A stretch of 64,000 nucleotides of DNA from Providencia burhodogranariea DSM 19968 (GCF_000314855.2 NZ_KB233222.1:1082322-1146321), one strand, 5' to 3'. Shown: positions 19,640-29,361, numbered from the stretch's first letter. Program-made: numbers and translations. The notes: generated by a model from the letters alone, not told the origin.

Positions 19640-20224
19640 TTAAGGCGCGTACATAAACAATTGAAGATGTTCAAATAAGATATTAAAGCCAATTCCAACT
19701 AATACCAGACCACCAATAATTTCTGCTTTTTTTCCGAGTAATGGCCCAACATAGCGACCAATCATCATGCCTATCGTTGCCATGATCATGGTCATTAAGC
19801 CAATGGTCATTGCAGTATGAACGATATCGACTTGTAAAAAGGCAAGTCCTAAACCAATAGCCATAGCATCAAGGCTGGTGGCAATAGCTGAAATGATTAA
19901 GCTCATTGAACTATGACGTGAGGATTTAGTGCAGCATTCATCATCTTCTTTAGCTTTAAAGCCTTGCCAAATCATGCGAGAACCGAGAATAAATAGCAGG
20001 GCGAAAGCAATCCAATGATCCCAGCGAATGACATATTGACTCGCCAAAATACCGATTCCCCATCCTATAATTGGGGTTATTGCTTCAATAAAGCCAAAGA
20101 TAAAACCAGTTCGGAGGATCTCTTTAAAGCGGGGTTTATGAAGGACGGCTCCTTTGCAAACAGCAACAGCAAATGCATCCATAGAAAGCGCGAGCGCTAG
20201 AATAATAGTGGCGTAAAAACTCAT
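19640..20224 (-). CDS. mntP: Manganese efflux pump MntP
   Basis: The start at 20224 ([18 protein letters not shown]) gives 194 residues (E. coli 188). MntP exports Mn2+ from the cytoplasm. Six membrane helices in two related halves carry the conserved acidic motifs SMDAFA (Asp16) and TSLDAMA. The upstream leader is a manganese-sensing yybP-ykoY riboswitch, so expression is expected to rise with intracellular manganese. Confidence 0.95.
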   Translation of the reverse strand: MSFYATIILALALSMDAFAVAVCKGAVLHKPRFKEILRTGFIFGFIEAITPIIGWGIGILASQYVIRWDHWIAFALLFILGSRMIWQGFKAKEDDECCTKSSRHSSMSLIISAIATSLDAMAIGLGLAFLQVDIVHTAMTIGLMTMIMATIGMMIGRYVGPLLGKKAEIIGGLVLVGIGFNILFEHLQLFMYAP

Positions 20225-20411
20225 AACATAACCTCGGTTGGCGAATCCATATACACATAAATTACCCCCAACCAAAAGGCTTATTTATGTGTCTATGGTC
20301 TTGCCAACCAAGATGGTGTCCGCACCACGTTTAAATTCAAACGAGTATGTTGATACGGACTTTCTGGACGTAATCTCCAGAACAGGCTACTCCCCAATGA
20401 CGTGGGTTGAA
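20225..20411 (-). ncRNA. yybP-ykoY manganese riboswitch upstream of mntP
   Basis: On the minus strand the leader contains the class hallmarks in order: GGGGAGTAGC, CCGTATCAACATACTCG, GCGGACACCA and GGTTGGCAAGACC. The aptamer lies at about 20293-20411. Between it and the start codon is an expression platform in which ACACATAAAT pairs with ATTTATGTGT and GGTTGGC with GCCAACC, a long hairpin near the start codon. In E. coli the same element controls mntP. Confidence 0.85.
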
Positions 20412-20559
20412 AGATATCACAAATTAATATAAAGACAACACTTAAATTTATGTGGCTATTAAATGTTATTGATAATAATTTCCATTTGCAATGATTTGGA
20501 ATATTAAGGTTAATTTAATTAGTAATTAACCTTAATATTGATGGGAATATATATTCTAA

Positions 20560-21018
20560 TTATTTATTATTAATAAGGAATTCATATATCCTTTGTAAAT
20601 CATCTAGTTGTGATACTTGGATGTGAATTTTCTTATGTTCCAAACCTATAATCAATATACCATCTTCAGATAAATTCATTGTCTTTATTCTTTCAAATAA
20701 TATAAATGTATTGGCGAAATAAAAACCTTTTTGTTTGAAAAATAATTTTGGTGTTCGAATAAACGCCAAATAAATTGACATCATAATAGTAACCATTAAT
20801 AAATAAGTGGTTAACATACTGCCATGTCGCGAAATATTGGTGTAAATAACGATGCAAATTAAGACAATAAAAATAATAGCGTCGACACGATGTTTGCGTT
20901 TGAGATTAATTTTTAAAAGCGTTTTTCCCTTACGCAATTGCAGGATAAATTCATCATAAATTGCGTATAAAAGCATTAGTAAAATGATAATGGCCAGAAT
21001 GATATCATTTAAGGTCAT
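20560..21018 (-). CDS. yobD: UPF0266 membrane protein YobD
   Basis: The 152-residue inner-membrane protein has the same length as E. coli YobD (DUF986). Three hydrophobic segments fill the first 90 residues, followed by FFKQKGFYFANTFILFERIKTMNLSED-type sequence. Function is unknown. As in E. coli it lies directly downstream of manXYZ. Confidence 0.93.
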   Translation of the reverse strand: MTLNDIILAIIILLMLLYAIYDEFILQLRKGKTLLKINLKRKHRVDAIIFIVLICIVIYTNISRHGSMLTTYLLMVTIMMSIYLAFIRTPKLFFKQKGFYFANTFILFERIKTMNLSEDGILIIGLEHKKIHIQVSQLDDLQRIYEFLINNK

Positions 21019-21108
21019 TTTGAGTGCCCTTGGCTAAGTAAACATGCTAGAGAGCTTAAAAGCAAAAATGGGAGGCTGCAACCTCCCATTTCAATTAATT
21101 ACAGTTAA

Positions 21109-21960
21109 TTACGGAGCTAAGAATTTTAACCAAGCACCAAGGATACCAAGACCGAAGAATCCAATGATAATCCATAATGGGTTTACTTTACGGCGAAGCA
21201 ACCACATACACGCGAAGGTGAGTAATAATGGCACCAATCCGGGCATCAGATCATTTAAAATATTCTGAACCGTTGTGATTGTCACTACTTTGGTTTCAGG
21301 GTTTTCGATGGCTGAAACCACAACGGGTATATCGACATGTGTCCATTTATTAACCAAAGCCCCCATAACAAAGAGACCTAGAATCGATGCACCCTCTGTT
21401 AATTTTTGAAGGAAGCCACCACCAATATCTTGAACGATATCGATGCCTTTTTTATAGCCGTATGAAACACCATAATACAGGGTTAATAGACGAACTAGGT
21501 TGAATAGAACAAAGAACAGGATTGGACCTAAAAGGCTACCTGTCATTGCAATACCTGCACCGAGTGCGGCGAATACCGGACGAACAGTACCCCAGAAAAT
21601 TGGGTCGCCAACACCAGCAAGTGGTCCCATCAAACCAACTTTAATCCCGTTGATTGCACCATCATCAATGTCTGCTCCGTTTGCACGTTGCTCTTCCATT
21701 GCCATGGTGACACCTAATACCGGCGCGGCTACATAAGGATGGGTGTTAAAGAATTCAAGGTGACGTTTAATAGCTTGTTTACGATCGTCGTTATTTTCTG
21801 GATACAGGCGACGGATCACCGGCACCATCGAATAACAGAAACCAAGTGCTTGCATACGTTCAAAGTTCCAAGAACCTTGTAGAAGGTTAGAACGTAAGAA
21901 GACAGCACGGATGTCACTTTGTGTGAGCTTTTTCGCTGTTGGATTTGTTGTATCTACCAT
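21109..21960 (-). CDS. manZ: Mannose PTS component EIID
   Basis: The 283-residue product is the IID membrane subunit of the mannose-family phosphotransferase system. Visible signatures are LRSNLLQGSWNFERMQALGF near the N-terminus and GPLAGVGDPIFWGT in the middle. With EIIC it forms the channel that imports mannose, glucose, glucosamine and related hexoses. It begins 12 nt after manY, in the manXYZ operon. Confidence 0.97.
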   Translation of the reverse strand: MVDTTNPTAKKLTQSDIRAVFLRSNLLQGSWNFERMQALGFCYSMVPVIRRLYPENNDDRKQAIKRHLEFFNTHPYVAAPVLGVTMAMEEQRANGADIDDGAINGIKVGLMGPLAGVGDPIFWGTVRPVFAALGAGIAMTGSLLGPILFFVLFNLVRLLTLYYGVSYGYKKGIDIVQDIGGGFLQKLTEGASILGLFVMGALVNKWTHVDIPVVVSAIENPETKVVTITTVQNILNDLMPGLVPLLLTFACMWLLRRKVNPLWIIIGFFGLGILGAWLKFLAP

Positions 21961-21972
21961 TGTGCGATCCTC

Positions 21973-22776
21973 CTAGTCTAATTCATTATCAAGGTTGTTT
22001 TTGCCGCTATTTCCTTGTGTCACAACAACTTGGGATTTGTTGTATTTCGGGCTGAGTTGGATATATAGAATAGCCATAACAGTACCGATAACACCCAGTG
22101 CAACAAGGTTGAAATTAGTAAACGCAGCGGTAACAAAGCCTAAATAGAAGAATGGCATCAAGTAGCCTGCACGCATCATATTGATAACCATTGCATAACC
22201 GACAACGACAATCATACCACCTGCAATGTTCAGACCATCAGTCACAACTTGCGGGATAGCATCCAGCATTTGTTTAACTTCTGATGTACCAACAGAAACG
22301 GCAACGATAAGCGCAGGGATTGCGATACGCATTGCTTGAAGAAGTAAGGCAGAAACATGAATCCAGCTGATAGCCGCTAAGTTACCTTTTAAGGCTGCTC
22401 TGTCAGCGGCATGTTGGAATGCAACAGTTACAGTACGAACGATAATAGTCAGTACTTGTCCTGCGGCAGCTAGCGGGATTGCAATGGCAATACCAGCACC
22501 AATACTTTGTCCACCAGCAATAACCAATATGGTTGAAATGATAGAGGCAAGTGCCGCATCAGGCGCAACAGCGGCCCCAATGTTCATCCAGCCCAACGCG
22601 ATCATTTCCAGTGTACCACCAATGATGATACCTGTTTTCATGTCTCCCAATACGATACCGATAAGCGTACAGGCAACGAGCGGGCGATGGAACTGGAATT
22701 CATCGAGGATTGAACCCATACCTGCGATACAAGCAACGATGAAAACCAGTACTATTTGAACAACGGTAAGTTCCAT
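21973..22776 (-). CDS. manY: Mannose PTS component EIIC
   Basis: The 267-residue polytopic membrane protein is the IIC subunit. The signature GDMKTGIIIGGTLEMIALGW is followed by several hydrophobic helices. It forms the sugar channel with ManZ and is also the receptor component used by phage lambda DNA and some bacteriocins in E. coli. The last residues are more polar (KNNLDNELD) as in homologues. Confidence 0.97.
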   Translation of the reverse strand: MELTVVQIVLVFIVACIAGMGSILDEFQFHRPLVACTLIGIVLGDMKTGIIIGGTLEMIALGWMNIGAAVAPDAALASIISTILVIAGGQSIGAGIAIAIPLAAAGQVLTIIVRTVTVAFQHAADRAALKGNLAAISWIHVSALLLQAMRIAIPALIVAVSVGTSEVKQMLDAIPQVVTDGLNIAGGMIVVVGYAMVINMMRAGYLMPFFYLGFVTAAFTNFNLVALGVIGTVMAILYIQLSPKYNKSQVVVTQGNSGKNNLDNELD

Positions 22777-22863
22777 TGTTTAATCTCCTGTAACCAAACG
22801 AGTTTGGTAAATCTGTTTTCGAGTAATAGTTAAAATATAATAAAATTAACGGTTTAAGTGAGA

Positions 22864-23835
22864 CTAAATTTTTGATTTTTTAATTAAATCCATCATCTGA
22901 ACTTTACTGTCAGAGGAAACTTTACGGACTTCCAATTCAATATTTTTATCATTCAGATAATTAAAGGCATCAATATCTTGTTGGTTGATAGAAACAGCAT
23001 TGGTCACTTGGGTTTTCCCCTCGTGGTATGCCATGCCACCGATATTAATAGACTTCATTTCAACACCAGCTTCAACAAGACGTTTAACATCTGTTGGGTT
23101 AGTGAACAACAACATGACGCGTTCGCCTGCATATTTAGGATTGTTGTAAACACGAATACACTTAGCGACATCGACAACGTGAGCTGTCACTCCTGGAGGT
23201 GCAACTTGTTTGAGCAGTGTTGAACGTACCTGATCTTTAGCAACTTCATCACTGACAACAATGATACGTTTTACATTGGTTTCTTTTGTCCAACGAGTTG
23301 CAACTTGCCCATGAATCAATCGGTCGTCAATACGAGCAAGTGCAATTGTCATGTGCTCTCCAGGACCTGCTGTAACTATTTGTACTGAGGCGGGTTCTTC
23401 AGCAGGAGCTGGTGCTGAAGCAGAGCTAGTATCAGGTTCTTTAAATTTAAATGCGCGAATACCACCACGGCCAGTTTCTAAGGCTACAGCGATCAGCTCA
23501 TCGAGTGATGGACCATCATCACGACACATAAAGGTTTCAACTAACATAGGCACATTGACACCTGTGACTATTTCGTAATTATTATGCTCGTTTACAATAC
23601 GGCTGGCCGCATTGAATGGGCTGCCTCCCCATGTATCCACTAAAAATAGTACCCCTGATGAGGTATTTAAATCAGCTAGTTTTGCTGTGTACTTATCAAA
23701 CAGGGTGTCGGCGTTTTCCCCAGGTACAAAGTCAATAAACGAGACATTTTCTTGCTCGCCAATCAACATTTCGGTTGTGCGCAGTAGTTGTTCTGCTGCC
23801 ACACCGTGGGTACCAATCATAATCGCTATACTCAC
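22864..23835 (-). CDS. manX: Mannose PTS component EIIAB
   Basis: The 323-residue protein has the E. coli length and starts with GTG. The N-terminal EIIA domain has phospho-acceptor His10 (MIGTHGVAAEQ). After an Ala/Pro linker (SSASAPAPAEEPAS), the EIIB domain has phospho-acceptor His175 (RIDDRLIHGQVATRW). It relays phosphate from HPr to the imported sugar. First gene of the operon; the long upstream region carries a CRP-like site and a palindrome. Confidence 0.97.
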   Translation of the reverse strand: MSIAIMIGTHGVAAEQLLRTTEMLIGEQENVSFIDFVPGENADTLFDKYTAKLADLNTSSGVLFLVDTWGGSPFNAASRIVNEHNNYEIVTGVNVPMLVETFMCRDDGPSLDELIAVALETGRGGIRAFKFKEPDTSSASAPAPAEEPASVQIVTAGPGEHMTIALARIDDRLIHGQVATRWTKETNVKRIIVVSDEVAKDQVRSTLLKQVAPPGVTAHVVDVAKCIRVYNNPKYAGERVMLLFTNPTDVKRLVEAGVEMKSINIGGMAYHEGKTQVTNAVSINQQDIDAFNYLNDKNIELEVRKVSSDSKVQMMDLIKKSKI

Positions 23836-23992
23836 TAGATTTCCCTCTTAACAGATAGAATGGAATTTACATATCATTCAAAATCAAATTAACTAAACCT
23901 CCTAACTGGAAATGTTATTCATAATATTAGCTGAATAATTTCACTCTACTTAACTCAATCAAAAAACAATTAATTTGTTAGCTATTATCGCT

Positions 23993-24012
23993 AATGTGAT
24001 TAGCATAACATT
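23993..24012. promoter_or_regulatory. CRP-like site upstream of manXYZ
   Basis: TGTGA-N6-TAACA at 23995-24010 differs from the CRP consensus TGTGA-N6-TCACA at one core position. It lies about 160 nt upstream of manX. CRP activates manXYZ in E. coli. Confidence 0.5.
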
Positions 24013-24150
24013 TTGTATTAACGTAAAAACTTGTTTTGCGTCAGAAAATTAAAAACATAATTTTTATTTTGAATAAAAAAAGTATTAAATCGAACAATGT
24101 TGGATTTTAATGTTTTTTTGCTAAAGTGTGGTTTTTTGCGATATATAAAA

Positions 24151-24166
24151 CTGTTATCGGTAACAG
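24151..24166. promoter_or_regulatory. Palindromic operator candidate
   Basis: CTGTTATCGGTAACAG is an inverted repeat (CTGTTA/TAACAG) with central CG, like operators of LacI/GalR-type repressors such as GntR (ATGTTACCGGTAACAT). It is 315 nt upstream of manX; no other gene starts nearby. Confidence 0.4.
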
Positions 24167-24498
24167 GAAAAGACTGGTTAGATTTTTTTTTGAGCAATTT
24201 AGCGTGAAAGTTCAATGAAGATTGACACGTTTCAGCAGTAGGAAGTTCTAAATTGATTTTATTTTATAATCAAGCGATTTTTGTAACGATTTAATTAAAT
24301 ATTGGTTACAAAATAAAAAGAAGAGGTGAGTCTAATGTGGGTGTATCAATATCTGATAATAAACAGAATATAATGGATAAATTATTATCGATATTGGAGC
24401 GGAGTAATTGCCACATTCTGAATGAAACTATATGATCCAGCATGTGGCACGATTTAAAATATTATTTTATGACGGGACTCTTTTAATACACAATCATC
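24167..24498. other. Spacer between sdaA and the man operon upstream region
   Basis: Contains a hairpin with TGCCACAT near 24409 and ATGTGGCA near 24438 that may terminate sdaA transcription from the minus strand, though without a good T-run. Otherwise AT-rich. The minus-strand frame at 24018-24215 is not gene-like. Confidence 0.35.
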
Positions 24499-25863
24499 TT
24501 AGTCACACTGTACTTTAATTGCTAAACCGCCCCGAGAGGTTTCACGGTACTTAGCATTCATATCTTTCCCAGTTTCATACATGGTCTCGATAACTTTATC
24601 GAGTGAAACACGAGGCTCACTTGTCCGACGTAAAGCCATTCGAGTTGCATTGACCGCTTTAACGGAAGCAATCGCATTACGTTCAATACAAGGTACTTGA
24701 ACTTGTCCTGCGACAGGATCACAGGTTAATCCAAGGTTATGTTCCATGCCAATTTCAGCAGCAATACAAACTTGCTCTGGACTGCCACCAAATAGCTCTG
24801 CAAGACCCGCTGCGGCCATTGAACAAGCCACGCCGACTTCACCTTGGCAACCAACTTCAGCGCCGGAAATTGAAGCATTCATTTTATAAAGAATACCAAT
24901 AGCACCAGAAGCTAGAAAATAACGAATGTATAGCTCAGGTGTTACAGGCTCAATACAGTGATTATAGTAAGCTAGAACAGCAGGAACGATACCACATGCG
25001 CCGTTAGTTGGAGCGGTAACGACACGTCCGCCCGCAGCATTTTCTTCATTAACTGCGAGTGCAAACATATTAATAAGGTCGATAACGACCATCGGGTCAT
25101 TAGTCAGCTTACTTGAAGAGGTTACCAAGCGATTGAGTGCCGGCGCACGACGAGGAACACGTAAAGGGCCAGGTAAGACGCCTTCGGTGTTTAAGCCACG
25201 TTCAATACATGCCAACATGGTTTGCCAAACATCAGCAAAATAAGCATCTATCTCAGGTTTAGTATGCAAATCAAGTTCATTTTTCATCATCAAGCTAGAA
25301 ATCGATAAACCTGATTTTTTGCAGTTAAGTAAAAGCTCTTCAGCTGACTTGAATGGATATGACACGGGCTTACTATCAAGAGTTGATTCACCAAAGTGCT
25401 CTTCATCAACGATAAAACCACCACCGATAGAGTAGTAAGTTTTGGTATAAATTTCGTCATCACCAGAGAATGCATGAATTGTCATACCATTTTCATGTAG
25501 CGGAAGGTTATCTAGACGGAAATTCATACCACCTTCATGTGGAAAATCCACAAGTTGGGTTCCATTGGCTAGCAGCAGTTTTTGTGTTTTTTCAACATTG
25601 TCGATAAAGCTAGGAATGGATTCAATATCAACAGTTGCAGGCAGATTGCCAGCTAGGCCCATAATGATAGCAATATCAGTATGGTGACCTTTTCCAGTGA
25701 GAGAAAGAGAGCCATAAACGTCAACCGCAATACGTGTGACGCTTGGTAATAATTGTTTATTTACCAAATCATCGACAAATTCTTTTCCCGCCTTCATTGG
25801 ACCGACGGTATGAGAGCTTGAAGGACCTATGCCCACTTTAAACATGTCGAAAACGCTTATCAC
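24499..25863 (-). CDS. sdaA: L-serine ammonia-lyase (L-serine deaminase)
   Basis: The 454-residue product has the E. coli SdaA length and deaminates L-serine to pyruvate and ammonia. It starts with GTG behind AAGGAG. The N-terminal domain (MISVFDMFKVGIGPSSSHTVGPM) and the catalytic domain with cysteines for a [4Fe-4S] cluster (GAEVGCQGEVGVACSMAAAG, TCDPVAGQVQVPC) are all visible. The gene order pabB-nudL-sdaA is as in E. coli, which supports sdaA rather than sdaB. Confidence 0.96.
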   Translation of the reverse strand: MISVFDMFKVGIGPSSSHTVGPMKAGKEFVDDLVNKQLLPSVTRIAVDVYGSLSLTGKGHHTDIAIIMGLAGNLPATVDIESIPSFIDNVEKTQKLLLANGTQLVDFPHEGGMNFRLDNLPLHENGMTIHAFSGDDEIYTKTYYSIGGGFIVDEEHFGESTLDSKPVSYPFKSAEELLLNCKKSGLSISSLMMKNELDLHTKPEIDAYFADVWQTMLACIERGLNTEGVLPGPLRVPRRAPALNRLVTSSSKLTNDPMVVIDLINMFALAVNEENAAGGRVVTAPTNGACGIVPAVLAYYNHCIEPVTPELYIRYFLASGAIGILYKMNASISGAEVGCQGEVGVACSMAAAGLAELFGGSPEQVCIAAEIGMEHNLGLTCDPVAGQVQVPCIERNAIASVKAVNATRMALRRTSEPRVSLDKVIETMYETGKDMNAKYRETSRGGLAIKVQCD

Positions 25864-26035
25864 GCAGACTCCTTAAAAAAAGTATGTATTTAGTTATTTA
25901 TTTTAAAGGATGCTACTTTACTGTTATTTAGTAGCGTTAACCAGTAAGTTTAAATTATTTTTTAAAATAAGGTAGAGGCAAAATATCAATCATCTAAAAA
26001 TAGCACAAATTGTATTCAATTGTATCATGAAATGA

Positions 26036-26596
26036 TTATTTAAGTTGGAGTGCTAATTGATGAATGATAGTTGCAGTGAGGCCCCAAACAAGATGGCCAT
26101 TATACCAATAAAAGAAAATACGCTTACGATGTCCACCACGTTTTATATCAATATATTTATATTGAGCGAGTGTAAGTGCGTCAAATAAAGGGACTTCAAA
26201 GACAGAAGCAACTTCGCTAGGATTAGGATGATAGTGGATACCAGATGGTAGTAAACCAATAATAGGTGTTACTTCATACCCGCCAATACTAATTTCTGGG
26301 GTGAGTTGGCCAAGTATTTGAACTTTTTCGGGGGGAATGGCAACCTCTTCGTAAGCTTCGCGTAAGGCCGTAGTAATCAACGAATTATCATCAGGATCAC
26401 TTGCACCACCGGGAAAAGCGATTTCTCCCGCATGCGAACGTAAAAATGGCGAACGCTTAGTTAATAATAAGGTTGGGTTTTCTTTATTAATAATAGGGAG
26501 TAAGACAGCAGCAGATTTACTCGCCGACCTCAGCGGTTGGCGAGAGAGAGGAAGTGTAAACTGAAAGCGATTAATAAAGTCATTCAGTTTAGTCAT
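26036..26596 (-). CDS. nudL: Nudix hydrolase NudL
   Basis: The 186-residue Nudix protein (E. coli NudL/YeaB about 192) carries a CoA-pyrophosphatase-type motif, LLTKRSPFLRSHAGEIAFPG, and the Nudix box GGASDPDDNSLITTALREAYEEVAI split around it; the Glu residues of REAYEE bind the metal. It probably hydrolyses CoA-type dinucleotides. The start overlaps the end of pabB by 8 nt, so translation is coupled. Confidence 0.93.
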   Translation of the reverse strand: MTKLNDFINRFQFTLPLSRQPLRSASKSAAVLLPIINKENPTLLLTKRSPFLRSHAGEIAFPGGASDPDDNSLITTALREAYEEVAIPPEKVQILGQLTPEISIGGYEVTPIIGLLPSGIHYHPNPSEVASVFEVPLFDALTLAQYKYIDIKRGGHRKRIFFYWYNGHLVWGLTATIIHQLALQLK

Positions 26597-27962
26597 CGTG
26601 CGCTAATTCTCCTAAAACGGGTAATATGAGGCTTAATTTGTCAAAGGTCTCTTGATATTCCTTATCGGCTTGGCTGTCTGCTACAATACCGCCTCCAGCC
26701 CAGCAAAAAATCTGTTTTTTGTAAGTCAATAGGGTACGAATAGTGATATTTGTATCCATTTTGCCACAAAAACTAATATAGCCTATAGCACCGCAATAGC
26801 CATGCCGACGGTGAGGTTCTAGCTCCTCAATAATTTGCATCGCACGAATTTTTGGTGCGCCCGTAATTGAACCGCCAGGAAAACATGCGCGTAACAAGTC
26901 TGTTGCAGTATAACGCTTAGCAAGCGTTGCTGTAATTGTACTAACTAAATGATGAACGGCAGGGAATGCTTCTACGGCAAATAATTCAGGTACTTTAACT
27001 GTTCCTGGGACAGCAACGCGACCAATATCATTACGTAATAAATCGACAATCATCAGGTTTTCAGCACGATCTTTAGGTGAGTTAGCTAATTTTTCTGCTT
27101 GCTCTATATCTGCTGTTTCATCCGCTAAACGAGGTAAGGTACCTTTGATCGGACGAGTTTGAATTTCCCTATTGTGCAAAAGAATAAAGCGTTCAGGTGA
27201 AACACTTACTATCGCGTTTTCAGGGAGACGGATAAAAGAAGAAAACGGGGCGCGATTAGTTTGGTTCAGTTGCAAAAATGCATCCCATTCGTTTCCTTTG
27301 TAATTTGCATGAAAACGTTGCGCAAGATTGATTTGATAACAGTCACCGCTGTGCAAATATTCATGTATTTGGCCGATTTTTTGATGATACTGCTCTTGCG
27401 ACATATTAGAATGCCATGGGCTCGTTAGCGTAAATTTATGTTTACGAGACGCTTTTTGTTTTTTCAACCAATTTAAACGCTCAGTGACATCAGAGTAGCT
27501 GAATAAGGTCACTGTTTTTTCTAAATGGTCAACAATCAATGCCCATTGATAAATGCCTATTGCCATGTCAGGAAACTGTATTTCAGTTTTGGCTATCTGC
27601 GGCAGTTGTTCAATCCTACGGCCTAAATCATAGCCCCAAATTCCTAATGCGCCGCCAGTAAATGGTAACGAATTATCTTGGCAATTCTCAGGTGTAAACT
27701 GTTCAATGAGTGTTTGTAGCAAAATGAAAGGATCTTCACCTGAGGTTTCGACAACTTGTTGGTGCGTTATTGCCGTTTCATCGCCAACTGTCATCAGTGT
27801 TGCGATAGGCTCAGCCACAATAATATCGAATCGATTATGTGAATGCTCTGCATTACCTGAATGAAGAAGCATTGACCAAGGTAGATGAGCTATTGGTGTA
27901 AAATAAGCGATAGCGGCATCTGACTGATAAGGGAGTTGTATTTTATTGATAACCATTTCCAT
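26589..27962 (-). CDS. pabB: Aminodeoxychorismate synthase component I
   Basis: PabB converts chorismate with ammonia to 4-amino-4-deoxychorismate for folate synthesis; the ammonia comes from PabA. Motifs include GDCYQINLAQRF, RPIKGTLPR, MIVDLLRNDIGRV, FPGGSITGAPKIRAMQ and GYCGAIGY. The start at 27962 (MEMVINKIQL, 457 residues) aligns with the E. coli N-terminus (453); the frame is open to 28004, but the extra residues are unlike the family. Neither start has a clear ribosome site. Confidence 0.95.
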   Translation of the reverse strand: MEMVINKIQLPYQSDAAIAYFTPIAHLPWSMLLHSGNAEHSHNRFDIIVAEPIATLMTVGDETAITHQQVVETSGEDPFILLQTLIEQFTPENCQDNSLPFTGGALGIWGYDLGRRIEQLPQIAKTEIQFPDMAIGIYQWALIVDHLEKTVTLFSYSDVTERLNWLKKQKASRKHKFTLTSPWHSNMSQEQYHQKIGQIHEYLHSGDCYQINLAQRFHANYKGNEWDAFLQLNQTNRAPFSSFIRLPENAIVSVSPERFILLHNREIQTRPIKGTLPRLADETADIEQAEKLANSPKDRAENLMIVDLLRNDIGRVAVPGTVKVPELFAVEAFPAVHHLVSTITATLAKRYTATDLLRACFPGGSITGAPKIRAMQIIEELEPHRRHGYCGAIGYISFCGKMDTNITIRTLLTYKKQIFCWAGGGIVADSQADKEYQETFDKLSLILPVLGELAHDD

Positions 27963-28221
27963 GAGCGAAACAAATCTACAAAAGAATGATAGTGAGATTA
28001 ACATATAATCTTATCTTAAGAAGATAATAGCTGTTAAAATTCTTTTAAATTTTTTTATTGTATACCCGTCATTCATTAAGAAGTCAGTCGGTCGCACTTG
28101 TAACTGAATCTAACGGGCTAATTCTCTGAGTTTAGCGTAGAATTACGTAACTTCTCAGGTCTTCCTCATACGTTTTGAATTATTTTTTGTATATTTTGCA
28201 ATCCTATTAAGAGGTTTAAAC

Positions 28222-28488
28222 ATGTTTTCAGGTATGCCAGTACTCAATCATCAACAACAGCAAGAAGCTGTTGAGCGTATCCATCAATTGATGGCTGATG
28301 GAATGAGCAGTGGTGAAGCGATTGCGCTGGTCGCACAAGAAATTCGCGAAAAATTTAAAGATAAAGAACAAATCCACGCTTGTTTTGAAGATGAAAACGA
28401 AGAGCAAAACGAAGATAACGATGAATATGTCGATGGATATGTCGATGAATATGAAGGTAATGGTGATGATGAAGGCGAAAATCAATAA
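28222..28488 (+). CDS. yoaH: UPF0181 protein YoaH with extended acidic tail
   Basis: The first 60 residues ([43 protein letters not shown]) match YoaH, a small UPF0181 protein of unknown function. Here the protein has 88 residues against 59 in E. coli. The extra part is a strongly acidic tail with repeated [13 protein letters not shown] elements. It is divergent from pabB as in E. coli. Confidence 0.88.
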   Translation: MFSGMPVLNHQQQQEAVERIHQLMADGMSSGEAIALVAQEIREKFKDKEQIHACFEDENEEQNEDNDEYVDGYVDEYEGNGDDEGENQ

Positions 28489-28667
28489 CATTAAAACAAA
28501 CTATTAACATTTATGCTAAAATCTGATACATATTAGTTTAGTTATACCATTTTGGTTTTTCGATAATTACTTTTTAATCTTAGTTAAAATAGATAAATAT
28601 TACATAAAATTAACTATGGTCATGATTCTAATTTGCCACCTAACATTGTTTAGGGATCGGAGGAAGT

Positions 28668-29033
28668 ATGAAGGCTGGAAAGAAAATTAGTTTTGCTTTA
28701 GGTTGTTGTACGCTGTTATTTAGTTCAATTGCATTTAGTGCTAACCAAGATGAAGGTAAAGCGGCTCCGTTTGTTAGCTGCGGAAATCTATCAGAGCCTC
28801 AAGTCGCTGCACAGGTTAAAAACGATTTCATGCACAATCGGTTACCTCGTTGGGCAGATGAAAAAGCCTTAGTTGGTAAAAAAGCGGTTGCATGGGTTAA
28901 TAATCAAGATGTGACAAAAACAGCAACGGGCTATCAAGTGCCATTAATAGTGCGAGGTTCTAAATCCGATCTACATTACAATGTGAAGGTAGATTGCGAG
29001 CAATCCACAATTACTTACAATAGTGCCAAATAA
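28668..29033 (+). CDS. yebF: YebF-like exported protein
   Basis: The 121-residue protein has a signal peptide (cleavage near AFS|AN) and the YebF/colicin M immunity-like fold: CGNLSEPQVAAQVKNDF, NRLPRWADEK, PLIVRGSKSDLHYNVKVDC, with two cysteines that form a disulfide in the E. coli protein. E. coli YebF (118 residues) is exported to the medium through porins. GGAGG precedes the ATG. The yebG gene that follows in E. coli is absent. Confidence 0.88.
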   Translation: MKAGKKISFALGCCTLLFSSIAFSANQDEGKAAPFVSCGNLSEPQVAAQVKNDFMHNRLPRWADEKALVGKKAVAWVNNQDVTKTATGYQVPLIVRGSKSDLHYNVKVDCEQSTITYNSAK

Positions 29034-29130
29034 ATCAAAGTATTTAATTTATGTTCTTTCAAGGCAAAAGGAGAAACGAATTTTCTCCTTTTGCCTGTTT
29101 ACGAATATGGCAGAGAGCTATTGTGATGAC

Positions 29131-29361
29131 TTAGCGATTTCTTGGTTCATAAGGTAGACGTGCAAAGTTTTTGGATAAGTGGCGGTAATACGTTAATCGC
29201 TCTCTAAAATACTCTCTTAGATTCTCAGGTAGCCCGCGTTCAATGACTTCTGGGATAATCGCAACATTGTAACGTTCTTTAAAGGCAACACCTGACGCTT
29301 GAAGGTCTACGTTGACTCTATCCATTTGGTCTTTTGGTAATAATGCAAGGTTATGGCTCAT
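29131..29361 (-). CDS. holE: DNA polymerase III theta subunit
   Basis: The start at 29361 (MSHNLALLPKDQMDRVNVDL) gives 76 residues, the E. coli HolE length. Theta binds the proofreading epsilon subunit of the core polymerase. The conserved strings ASGVAFKERYN and FRERLTYYRHLSKNFARLPYEP are clear. An upstream TTG would add four residues but is less likely. Confidence 0.94.
   Translation of the reverse strand: MSHNLALLPKDQMDRVNVDLQASGVAFKERYNVAIIPEVIERGLPENLREYFRERLTYYRHLSKNFARLPYEPRNR

Noticed and set aside
20238-20432. Plus-strand frame of 64 residues upstream of mntP
   Set aside because: It spans the manganese riboswitch on the opposite strand.
24018-24215. Minus-strand frame of 65 residues upstream of manX
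   Set aside because: Very Lys/Phe/Asn-rich as expected of random AT-rich DNA, no ribosome site, and overlaps the operator-like palindrome.
28228-28491. Minus-strand frame rich in Ile/Phe
   Set aside because: Antisense to the acidic tail of yoaH; hydrophobicity is an artefact of reading Asp/Glu codons backwards.
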